From positions 1 to 25,051 of the forward strand of contig CAXKVV010001836.1 of assembly GCA_964058805.1 (NCBI GenBank): 25,051 nt of DNA, written 5' to 3'. The DNA is from Schoenoplectus triqueter. Its lineage: Eukaryota; Streptophyta; Magnoliopsida; Poales; Cyperaceae. Shown piece after piece: positions 9,301 through 17,492 of this stretch (within the stretch, counting starts at the first letter, position 1; each line of letters starts with the position of its first letter). Made by a program: the position numbers and the translations under genes. The notes below the pieces were generated by a model, which searched no databases, was not told where the DNA came from, and saw only the letters and a list, made by a program, of their open reading frames with translations.

Positions 9301-11999
9301 TCCCCTCTTCCCTTTGAATAGGGATGCTCCTCTTTATCTAGAATGGGCACCAGAGAATATATTGTCACAAACAAAAGCAACTATTGCTCAAGAAGAAACA
9401 AATGATTTACCAGCAGTAGGGGAGAAGTTAGCCAAGAAGGTTATGTTGGATCAAAGTTTGGGGATAGTAGATGAAGAAGAAATAGATCTTGACAGGGTTG
9501 AGGTTTGCCTTTTCTCGCTAAAAGAAACACAACTATTATTTCCATGGCTACAATTACCTGAAGATTTTCTATATCAAGTTACACCCATTAGTTGAGCCGT
9601 CTGCAAATATTACTTTGCACTTCTTATATTAAATATATCAACAACAACAAAGCCTTTAATCCCAAATAAATTGGGGTTATATTGAATATATATTGCCAAT
9701 ATTTTTGCTTATTGGAAATAAGATCCAAACGTTAGGATCGATCTCAAGTAACTTGCTTTCAGCATTCTACACTGCCCTTTCTCAAGTATTTTATTTTTTT
9801 TTGAGAGAAATTCTCAAGTATTTTATTGATAATCAGTTATCATATATGGCCTGTTCAGTAAATTTCAACATTTTTTTTGCAGTCAAGGTCACTTTTTGTC
9901 AAGAACTTGAACTTTAGGACAACAGATGAATCATTAAAGCAACATTTCAGTAAAAACATTAAGGGTGGAACCATAAGAAGCGTGAAGGTATCTTTTGTTA
10001 ACCGAGTTGTTTCTATTTGTTTTTTTCTCCTTATCTCAGCTTTCATTTTTTTTCGTAAAATTTTATTTACACTTTAGATCAAGAAGCATCTAAAAAATGG
10101 CAAGAATGTCTCCATGGGTTTTGGCTTCATTGAGTTTGATTCGGTTGAGACGGCTACCAATGTATTGAAGGAACTTCAGGTATCATTTCCCTCCTAGGTT
10201 GCTTTTGTATCTGTTTGCTTGTGATAGCTCTTGGTTTTGCATCCTGCTCGTAGGAAATTTCTTATCTTGAAGGCATTATACTCTGTTTTGTTCTCTCACA
10301 GGGTACTGTATTGGATGGGCATGCTCTAATATTACAACTCTGCCATGCAAAGAAAGAGGATATAGTTCCAAAGAAAGAAGGGAAGGATTACAGTTCTACA
10401 AAACTCATTGTACGTAATGTGGCGTTCGAAGCAACAGTGAAAGATATAAGGCAGTTGTTTAGCCCTTTTGGTCAGGTAATATTAGTTGTTCCTTTTTCCC
10501 ATAATTTCCTTTTTTTGTCTAGATGAAGAATTGTTGACACTTAACTTAGGGAAATGCTGTTCTTTTTTCCCATGATTCCTTTTTTTTTTTGTCCATGTGG
10601 AGAATTGATGACTAAGAGTAATGTGAGATATCTAATATGACCCTATAAAATATGAAATATCACCCACAGGCCTGACTCTTATCTACCAAAATTTTCAAAA
10701 TGTTCTCTCCTTATGTTTGGACCATAATTTCTCTCTTTGGTTACCTCGTGCATTTCAGTTCACAAGTTCAGAAATATACCATAACATAGAGTAGGTATAT
10801 CAGCACGTGAATGACTCATTACAGCATTGTAAATACCACCATGTAACTTTTACTTCGTTGAATGAAATATAGCAGGCTTTGTGCCTACTATGGAAAAGGA
10901 GACTGAAAATCTTAAAAAGATGAGAAAAGAAACAATGGTGTAGTCTTCCATGTATTACTGTGTCGGATCCTAAAAAATAATGTAGTACATAGTAAACCAT
11001 AATGCAGTCCATCTAGGATTTTTGGTTTTTCATTTTCCTAGTTATTCGGTTTCTAGTACTGGATAGCTGCTGACAAAAATTTATATTGTTATGGAATTCT
11101 CAGATAAAGAGTGTTAGATTGCCAATGAAATTTGGGACACACAGGGGCTTTGCCTTTGTGGAGTATATTACAAAACAAGAAGCACATAATGCCATGCAAT
11201 CACTTTCAAATACTCATCTCTACGGCCGACATTTGGTATGTTTATATGTTTATCTCTTCATTTAGGCCTTTCTTTGCTATTATTTCCATTTTTGCAATTT
11301 ACTGCTATTGTTGGACAATTGCAATATGTATCATCTGAACAATGTATATATTCTTTTTGGTGAATTGCAAATAAAACACTGCTTTTAAACTTTTAAATTT
11401 GCTGTTGAAATTTAAATAAAAATTATTTACTGTTAAGAGCCGACCAAGTTTCTTTTAATTCTTAATGTTTAGTTGTTTGCTCTAAATAAGTAGCTTTGTA
11501 TTATTCTTATACTCTTAGTTCAATTCAAGCTTGAGGAATAAAGTTTTTTTTTCAATTGAGATGGTAGCAGGCAGATAAAATATTTAACAGAATAAACCTT
11601 TTTAAATGTGGGAGTCTTATTTCCAATTTATCAGCAAATGTATCAAAAAGAGAGATATATGAGATGCATGTTTTTGATAATTTGTCATTGTTGAGGAATA
11701 AAATTTGAAGCAATCTACATAACTTCCATAACTTACATTTGCTAATTCATATGCATAATATCAATAATATATATATATATATATATATGCATAATATATA
11801 TATTTTTATATATATGTGTGTACTCTTTTGTTAGGTGATTGAAAGAGCAAAAGAAGGTGAAAGTTTGGAGGAACTGAGAGAGAGAACGGCAGCGCAATTT
11901 GTGGATGAAAGTAGCGGTTTCAAATCCCTCTCAAGGAAAAGAAGGCAAGTGGGCCTTGTAGACGAAGGCAATGTGAAGTTCTCTAGGATTGTAGAATGA
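3374..11999 (+). CDS. MRD1: RBM19/Mrd1-type multiple RNA-binding-domain protein, five RRMs (16 coding exons)
   Basis: Predicted nucleolar factor that binds pre-rRNA/U3 in the SSU processome and is needed for 18S rRNA maturation (family knowledge). Coding exons: 3374-3375, 3563-3670, 3937-4051, 4613-4838, 5525-6002, 6366-6497, 6625-6711, 7235-7355, 7992-8315, 8804-8868, 9322-9502, 9883-9987, 10078-10179, 10302-10475, 11104-11235, 11835-11999. They join in frame to 838 aa plus TGA, all with GT..AG introns. RRM1 is about residues 3-78 (RNP2 ICVKNL, RNP1 RQFAFVGF). An acidic Glu/Ser tract covers about 213-269. RRM2 is about 299-375 ([14 protein letters not shown]), RRM3 about 492-560 (ILIKNL; weak RNP1), RRM4 about 616-700 ([14 protein letters not shown]) and RRM5 about 716-795 ([14 protein letters not shown]). 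A family block, [16 protein letters not shown], lies between RRM2 and RRM3. Five RRMs match yeast Mrd1 and plant homologues; vertebrate RBM19 has six. The start is split AT|G. The least certain splice site is the exon-8 acceptor (7235, or 7265, which shortens the protein by 10 aa). Confidence 0.93.
3376..3562 (+). other. Intron 1, which splits the start codon (AT|G)
   Basis: The exon ends in ACAAT at 3375 and is followed by a consensus donor GTAAGT at 3376-3381. The acceptor is TATAG at 3558-3562, and the next exon begins with G then TCC AGG ATT TGT, giving Met-Ser-Arg-Ile-Cys, the expected N-terminus of the family. In unspliced RNA the same position reads AUG-UAA, a start directly followed by a stop. 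An intronic ATG at 3555-3557 would be in frame with the second exon across the unspliced junction (Met-Tyr-Arg-Ser-Arg-Ile-Cys). Confidence 0.85.
4926..4973. repeat. 24-bp tandem duplication in intron 4 of the RRM gene
   Basis: Two head-to-tail copies of a 24-base unit (4926-4949 and 4950-4973) differ by a single C/T change, and the start of a third (GTTGC) follows at 4974. It lies inside the intron between the exons at 4613-4838 and 5525-6002, away from both splice sites. It looks like a recent local slippage event without evident function. Confidence 0.8.
5710..5880 (+). repeat. Glu/Ser-rich coding repeat (acidic tract of the RRM protein)
   Basis: Within the coding exon 5525-6002, GAA/GAG and TCA/TCT codons alternate so densely that the sense strand becomes purine-rich, with repeated GAATCAGAA words. 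It encodes about 57 residues (213-269) made mostly of Glu and Ser with some Asp, Leu and Pro, just before RRM2. A Lys-rich block ([12 protein letters not shown]) precedes it. Acidic linkers are common in nucleolar proteins. The antisense Ser-rich open frame here is a shadow. Confidence 0.8.
9639..9678 (-). mobile_element. Au-like SINE 3'-tail fragment (copy 1) in intron 11
   Basis: The plus strand reads CAACAACAACAAAGCC, then TTTAATCCCAAATAAATTGGGGTT. This is the reverse complement of the conserved Au-type SINE 3' end, which runs ..CCCCA..TTGGGATTAAGGC and ends in TTG repeats. Only about 40 bases are recognisable, so it is a 5'-truncated relic. It sits in the intron 9503-9882, antisense to the host gene. 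Two further copies of the same tail occur at 12609 and, inverted, at 20353. Confidence 0.6.
10488..10614. repeat. Imperfect ~54-bp duplication in intron 14
   Basis: Positions 10488-10540 and 10559-10614 share the order GTTC, poly-T, CCCAT, TTCC, poly-T, GTC, GAGAATTG-like and TGACT. They differ by several substitutions and by the length of the T run. The pair lies just after the donor of the exon ending at 10475 and inside the intron. It is older than the intron-4 duplication, since the copies have diverged more. Confidence 0.6.
11764..11815. repeat. (AT)n microsatellite in intron 15
   Basis: An almost pure AT dinucleotide run (about 11768-11788) is followed by a second, interrupted AT/TG run up to about 11815. 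It lies a few bases before the last exon (acceptor at 11833-11834) and overlaps the polypyrimidine/branch region, so allele length could affect splicing of the final exon. That effect is only an inference. Confidence 0.8.
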
Positions 12000-12361
12000 T
12001 TGCCTTCTTGTTAAACATTTCTTTTTTCCGGCTGCTTGTTTTTGTATCTAAGAGAAAAAAAAAGTACTTGCCAGTTCACAGTAAGGTAAAATTTTTGATG
12101 CGTCTGTTCCCAGTTAATTATATGCAAAACTAATATCTATAGTTTATTTGTGATTTAGAAAAATGATAACATGGGGCATCCACTCTTTTGTTATCCATAG
12201 TCACTCCTTTTATTTGTTAATTGTCCGTATTGAATTATTAACTAAAAGTACATAGTTGTTAACTAAGAAAGTGTATACATTTTGTATAAAAATGTGTAGA
12301 AAAATATAACTTTGGTTAAAAGCTATATATTTTTAATTAATAAAATAGATAAATATAATTA
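12000..12361. other. 3' flank of the RRM gene, no further gene
   Basis: This stretch must contain the 3' UTR of the RRM gene. No canonical AATAAA lies in the first 200 bases after the stop, so a degenerate plant-type poly(A) signal is likely. A T-rich stretch follows the stop at 12019-12048. The rest is AT-rich filler up to the TATAATTA flank (12354-12361) of the long-TIR element. Confidence 0.5.
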
Positions 12362-12608
12362 GAGTTTGTCTATTGTGTTTTTAGTAGTATTTTGATTGAA
12401 ATGTTACTAGTTTAAATTTTAATTTAAATAACTCAATAAAATTTTTATATCATAATTTTATATAATATTAATTTTTTTCATGTTTGAAATTATTTTACTA
12501 ATGATTTAAAAAAAATAATTCTTTTTGACATACATTTTTTTTTATTTTTCTATTATTTTAGGATTTTTTTTAAAAATTATTAAGCATAGTAAAATAATTT
12601 TAAACATA

Positions 12609-12790
12609 CAACAACAACAACAAAGCCTTTAATCTCAAATAAATTGGGGTAGGCAAGAAATGAAACCCAATCGGAAAATATAAGATCAAAGATCTTAACC
12701 CAATCGGAAAACATAAGATCAAAGATCTTAAATATCAATGATAATAATGAATATGATGGAAGAAAAATAAAATAAATAAATAAAATAATA
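12609..12790 (-). mobile_element. Au-like SINE / dispersed repeat (copy 2), nested in the long-TIR element
   Basis: It begins on the plus strand with the CAACAACAACAACAAAGCC tail, then TTTAATCTCAAATAAATTGGGG. It continues with a body (AAGAAATGAAACCCAATC.., ATAAGATCAAAGAT.., AAATATCAATGATAATAATG) that reappears in inverted orientation at 20210-20353. The shared body shows that this is a longer element family, not only a tail motif. It ends in AAT/AATA simple repeats near 12770-12855. It lies entirely between the two TIR arms at 12362 and 13130. Confidence 0.6.
12664..12729. repeat. 33-bp tandem duplication inside SINE-like copy 2
   Basis: Two adjacent 33-base units (12664-12696 and 12697-12729), starting AACCCAATCGGAAAA and ending AAGATCTT, differ by one T/C change. 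The related copy at 20210-20353 has only one such unit, so the duplication is specific to this copy and recent. Confidence 0.85.
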
Positions 12791-12857
12791 ATAATAATAT
12801 ATAAATAAAGATGATAATGATAATAATAGTAGCAATAATAACAATAATAATAATAAG
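12770..12857. repeat. AATA/AAT simple-sequence tract
   Basis: AAATA-type repeats are followed by (AAT)n with interspersed GATAATGAT units. A similar tract flanks the related repeat copy at 20095-20240, so the simple repeat seems to belong to the element's end and is not independent filler. Confidence 0.7.
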
Positions 12858-13509
12858 CCTCTATTATAAAATTTATTTCAAAATTTTAAAATCTAATTCT
12901 AAATTTTAAATCCTAAAAATCATATCTAAATCTTTATTTCTGAAATCTATTTTTAAATTTTAAATCTTAAAATCCTAAAAAAATTTAAAAACATAAAATC
13001 TATAACTCTACTATTAGACTCTAACTCCTAAATCATGATTCAGATAAAAAATTATTGAGTTACTTAAATTAAAATTTCGATTGATAATATTTTGGTTAAA
13101 ATATTATTAAAAACACAATAGACAAACACATTATAATTAATAAATAAAGAGGTGGACGATTAGTGGACAGTAAAAGATAGACAGTTGAGTTGAATGCTAC
13201 ATACCCCAAAAGAAAATGAGCATACGACTCTTTAGAAAATGCACAGCTGACCACCAGAACCAGAGTGTGTACTTTGTAGAAATTGGTATAATGGTATATA
13301 TTCATGAGAGAGATTCTTATTCTATTATGAGAAGATACAGAGCTCTACCAAGTACTAGTCTTCTACTGCAGAAAACACGTCTTTCTTTTTTTAAATGAAA
13401 TGAGGTGGCCTGTTTATAGTGGATCATTGTTTGTCGTTTAGTTGAGATCCCAAAAGATATTTTGGAATTTTAGGATTCAGTTTCTCGTGTTGCAATGGCA
13501 ACCAGCCAT

Positions 13510-13701
13510 GGAGACAGGGGAAGTACAAAGATTTTTGAATCAAAAAATTGATTTTTTTATCGAAATTCGTATTTTTAATAAATTATGAATTTAAAATTCA
13601 TACTTTCAATAATTATTATGAATCTCGATGTAAAATCAACGATTTTAGATAGTTTTAAATTATTTTTTTGATTAAAAAACCTTTGTACCTCCCCCACTTC
13701 C
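13510..13701. mobile_element. Mutator-type MITE, copy A (192 bp)
   Basis: This is a foldback element whose left end GGAGACAGGGGAAGTACAAAG mirrors the right end CTTTGTACCTCCCCCACTTCC, and the homology continues inward through TTTTT.AATCAAAAAA. It is flanked by ACCAGCCAT (13501-13509) and ACCAGCCAA (13702-13710), a 9-bp target duplication with one mismatch. Ends of the type GGAAGTG..CACTTCC, no coding capacity and a 9-bp duplication fit a Mutator-like MITE. A second family member lies at 21948-22160. Confidence 0.85.
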
Positions 13702-13710
13702 ACCAGCCAA

Positions 13711-14245
13711 CCACCAGTAAACAATGACTGGTATGACCCGCAATCAGTCATTTTTTTTCCTAATAATTGTCCAATCCGTTTGTCATGACATTGCCAACAC
13801 GAATCACATTGTAACTGTATGGATTTGATGTATCGCCACGAGTTTTAATGCTCAAATATAATCACAATAAAATCATTCTATTACTGGTAATACATCTCAA
13901 CTACATGTTAAAAAATCTGAGAAAAACATATAAAAAATGCAGCTTCAAAATCTGAGAAAAAAACATATAAAAAATAACTTACGTCACTTTATAGTTTAAA
14001 GGATGGTAGACATAATTATTTAAAAAAAATAACAGTTATTAGAAAAAAAACATATAAAAAATTCTTTTTCTTTTCTTTCATTTTCCTTTTTTTTTTCATT
14101 GTTTAGTTAATTTATAACATTCTGCATTGAAGGTGCATGACGAAATGTCGCAGAAATATGGGAACCATCATCGATCCAGTACTCCAAACTTTTGGGGCCT
14201 ATTGATCAGTAATATTGCCCGATGGAGTTTGAAAATTAATTCATC
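13711..14245. other. Intergenic DNA between convergent genes, with A-rich short repeats
   Basis: No gene. The stretch holds an A-rich word, about AAAATCTGAGAAAAACATAT followed by AAAAAAT, at 13912-13938 and 13945-13976, with a shorter third copy near 14040-14062. The part nearest 14246 belongs to the downstream flank of the transporter gene on the minus strand. Confidence 0.5.
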
Positions 14246-14251
14246 TTTATT
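14246..14251 (-). terminator. Candidate poly(A) signal (AATAAA) of the transporter gene
   Basis: TTTATT on the plus strand reads AATAAA on the minus strand, about 117 nt after the TGA stop at 14368-14370. The distance and the surrounding T/A-rich sequence fit a plant near-upstream poly(A) element. No transcript data support it here. Confidence 0.45.
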
Positions 14252-14309
14252 CCGTATAAGTGACAAACAATCAACAATACAACAAATATTTTTCCAGCAT
14301 ATATGATGC

Positions 14310-14336
14310 ATATATATATACACACACGCACACACA
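14310..14336. repeat. (TA)n(CA)n compound microsatellite in the transporter 3' UTR
   Basis: TATATATATA is followed directly by CACACACGCACACACA, between the stop codon (14368) and the candidate poly(A) signal (14246), so it is probably transcribed as part of the 3' UTR. Confidence 0.8.
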
Positions 14337-14367
14337 TAATTTTAATTCTGTACGCCTGTGCATCCTG

Positions 14368-17300
14368 TCACTTTGTAAATAGCACCTCTATGTCCTCCAA
14401 GCTCCTCCCCTTTGTCTCTGGCAAACAGAAGTAAATAAAAACCCAACTCAATGCTGCAATGCCAGCATACAAAAAGAAACTTCCGGCCACGGTAATGGCT
14501 TCATACAGAGAAATGAAAGTCATCGTCACAACCCCGCTCATAATCCGATTCATGGCTGTACCGAGACTAGCACCCTGGCCTCTAATCCTGAGTGGCAATA
14601 TCTCTGAGGAATAAACCCATGCGAGTGGCCCCAACCCGATCGAGAAACTCATGACAAATGCCACCGCAGCCAAAATGCAAACTACACCAACCCATGAGAA
14701 ATTCTCTTCATGAGTCCAGTCAATTATTTCAAGACCAAGACCTAGAACAATGAGTGAAATCACCATGCCACTTACACTTGAAAGGAATAGTAGTCTCCGA
14801 CCGAGACGGTCTGATGTGAATGTTGCAACCAAGATGGACCCAACCTTGGCCACACCAATTAATATAGTAGCGCCTAACAACTGTGTGTCGGTTTTAAGAC
14901 CAGCCTTCTCGAGTACCCTCGGTGTGTACAAAACCACCGAGTCAATGCCTGATGCCTGCTGGAAAAACTGCAGAACAAGCACGGTGGTGATGATTCGCTT
15001 CGCTGCGGGTGTTGCCCTTGTGAACATATCCTTCCACACATTTTCTTCATTTTTCTCATTTTTAGGCACTGCCACGATGTCTCCAGTAGAGTCCAATGGG
15101 ATCCCAACTGCCTCCTTAATATCTTGTAATCGGGCTTCAGCTTCCTCTGGTGAATCAGAGGTTCTAATGAGCACATGCTTGGCCTCGCCAAGACGACCTT
15201 TCATGACAAGCCACCGGGGTGACTCTGGCATGAAAAGTACGCCACATGCTAGAAAAGCAGGTGGTATGGCAGCAATCCCTGTCCATGAGAGGGGAACTGA
15301 TAAATAATCCTTCCATTGAATGATATTAAAAAAAGTGTACTTGTTAGAAGGACTAGAGTTAGATCTTGAGTTTAAATCCACATGCTTGTGAAATCAGTAA
15401 TTTGTTTAGTGAAGGTCCTCCATTTATAGATCTAATCTATTTTTACAAATCATGTTCGATTTGGTGTTTATCTTTGACACCATAATCAGATTTTAGTTCA
15501 ACTAAAAATTGACATAATATCTAAATCAAAATTTCTTCAGATCTAAATTCCTGTGGAACTGATCAGATAACATGATACTGAAGAATGAGGTCTAGTTTAG
15601 AATCTGACTGGCTTCCAAATATTATCCAAGTTAATATTTTCCATGTCAATGGATTCTGCTAACCTTTATGCATAGACTGTTAATGAACAAGATTATAAAG
15701 TTCCAGCTAATACCAAACATGAGGCGCCAGCCAAGGTTAACGGCAAACCCTGAGAAGGCCAGGTTGGATACATAGCTTAGCATGACACCAGAATTGATGA
15801 ACACCTCAGGCAGTGATGATAGAAGGCCACGCATAGAGGTGGGAGCTATCTCGGAGGTATATACCGGTGCAATCATCAATGCATAACCTACAGCTATGCC
15901 AGCAACGAACCGACCAGTCTAAGGAATAAAAAATGGACCAGAATAAAGATTAAAACCAAAGATATAAGGTATTATATGTAATTCACAATACTAATGTAAA
16001 CAGCAATTTCTGATTTCAGAGGTTTTAACAGAGTTTCTTTTTCCTTCCCCATTTTTGGTTTTCTTTGATTGTTTATAATTTATTGAATAAATTCTAAAAT
16101 TGTTTTGTCAATCCAAGTCAGCTGACATGCTTTATAATTTAATGAGACAATCAAAGATCTAAATTGGCTGATTTTAATCAGACAGATCAGAAAGAACAAT
16201 AACACTTTTATGTTATCCCAACAAGGGCATTGAGATGCATAGTCCATCACAAGTGTAAGTTGAACTTCTAAGACCAAAGGATTAAGGTAAAAGTACACGG
16301 GGACAACAAAAAGAACAAAGGATTAAGGTAAAAGTACCATGAGAATGGCATAATTAGAGGCAAAACTCATGATAACAGCTCCGACAAAGAAGATAGCTGA
16401 GGCAAGAATGATTGTGGCGCGACGACCAATCCAGTCAGAAGTATAGCCGGCAGCAAGAGAGCCAAAAAGTGAATAAAGATTGATTATGCCAGATAAGATT
16501 TCAATTTGTGTGTCAGTGATTCCTAAGTCCGCTTGCATGAATTTCTGGGCTCCACTCATTACCGCTACATCTGCATAATCAGAAAACTTTCGAATTACAG
16601 TTCATCATTTTGAATTTGCAAAAATCTATGTTATTGTTTTCAAGACTTTGTCACAGTTAAATGAAAATGAAAATTTTCATTTCAGATTATTAAATGTGGT
16701 AAATCATGTGTATCTTCCCTGGAAAAATTACTTTATGACATCGGGCAATTGTACGGTTCTTTTACAATCTTTTGTGAGAAAAAAAGGGCAAAATTCTAGT
16801 AACATCAGGATGTAATGTATTGGTTTAATTGTGCAACCAGTATTTATCTTGATGAATACGGTACTGACAGGGATAAGCACCCTTTCACCAGAATTTGAAG
16901 TTTAAGATCAAAACCAAACAGAGACAAGAAGCAAACTAAAAGTAAAAGCGGAAGAAAAGAAAGTTTAACTGATTGGCATGACCAATCTAAATTGATGTAT
17001 GATACTGTAGCCTTTACTTAATATACACCAAGAAAAAATGATGGATAATATTTACCTAATTGACAACTGCAATTATCTGAATTTATTTCACACAATTTAC
17101 TGCCAGGGATATATGTCATTTTCTCTTGGATGCAGTTAATCCTAACCAAATGCAATCTAGATTAAGACAAAAAAATGCCCATAATTGCAGTCAGTGATTC
17201 CTGATTCCTAATCCCTAAACCAAGAACCCGGTACAGCCGTACGGTATGAATGTATGGTAACTGGTAAGTAATACACGTGCTCTGAGAATTCATTTAAAGA

Positions 17301-17492
17301 AAGAAAAAAAAATCATGAACAGTTTACTGTGTTTGTTCAGAACGGAAGTAAAGAGAACTTACGGTACCCCATGAGAATGGCGGTCATGGAAGCGAGCACA
17401 CCACATCCCAACGCGTACCTGTTTTTCTTAGACCTTCCTTGGTTAGTTGAGAGAAGAGCCTCTCTCACTGCTTCTATCTTCTCCTCTTCCAT
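14368..17492 (-). CDS. PLT: Polyol/monosaccharide transporter (PLT family, MFS sugar porter), 4 exons
   Basis: Predicted membrane H+ symporter for linear polyols and monosaccharides (sorbitol, mannitol, inositol, hexoses) of the MFS sugar-porter family. Exons on the minus strand, in coding order: 17492-17363, 16570-16338, 15918-15714, 15278-14368. They join in frame to 492 aa and TGA, the usual size for the family (about 490-540). Motifs: SDWIGRR (88-94) and SDRLGRR (345-351), the paired MFS loop signatures; GYALMIAPVYTSEIAPTSMR in the N-half; LPEVFINSG; MPESPRW (206-212) opening the central cytoplasmic loop; QFFQQASGID (293-302), the sugar-binding QQ motif; and PETKGRS (476-482) at the C-terminus. 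The start Met gives a short acidic/basic cytoplasmic head (MEEEKIEAV) before TM1. Oddities: residue 44, normally Asp in the GYD motif of TM1, is His (codon C|AT spanning intron 1), and the intron-2 donor is duplicated. The exact paralogue and substrate cannot be told. Confidence 0.93.
16275..16337 (-). repeat. Direct repeat duplicating the 5' splice site of transporter intron 2
   Basis: A 22-base unit (CAAAGGATTAAGGTAAAAGTAC on the plus strand, so GTACTTTTACC at the start on the minus strand) is present at 16316-16337 and again at 16275-16296, 41 bases further into the intron. The first copy contains the actual donor GT after exon 16570-16338. The second therefore carries an identical intron-side donor sequence. 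Reading through the first copy meets an in-frame TAA after four codons (V-L-L-P). Confidence 0.85.
17273..17280 (-). promoter_or_regulatory. ACGTG-core element (GCACGTGT) in transporter intron 1
   Basis: ACACGTGC on the plus strand reads GCACGTGT on the minus strand, a G-box/ABRE-type core bound by bZIP and bHLH factors. It lies within the first 90 bases of intron 1 and matches an identical 8-mer upstream of the gene at 17909-17916. Function is inferred only from the motif. Confidence 0.35.

Larger units (their letters stand above)
12362..13130. mobile_element. Non-autonomous DNA transposon with ~100-bp terminal inverted repeats
   Basis: The left arm (12362-12460) and the reverse complement of the right arm (13030-13130) align over about 95 bases. 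They share GTTTGTCTATTGTGTTTTTA, then AAATTTTAATTTAA, then TAACTCAATAA, with scattered differences. The direct repeat TATAATTA flanks the pair (12354-12361 and 13132-13139), although this is weak evidence in AT-rich DNA. There is no open reading frame inside, so the element is non-autonomous. The long TIRs and an 8- or 9-bp target duplication suggest a Mutator-like origin, with hAT as the alternative. A SINE-like repeat lies inside it. Confidence 0.7.

Noticed and set aside
14750..15307. Plus-strand open frame (185 codons)
   Set aside because: It lies wholly antisense to the last exon and intron of the transporter, shows no known domain, and is a codon-bias shadow.
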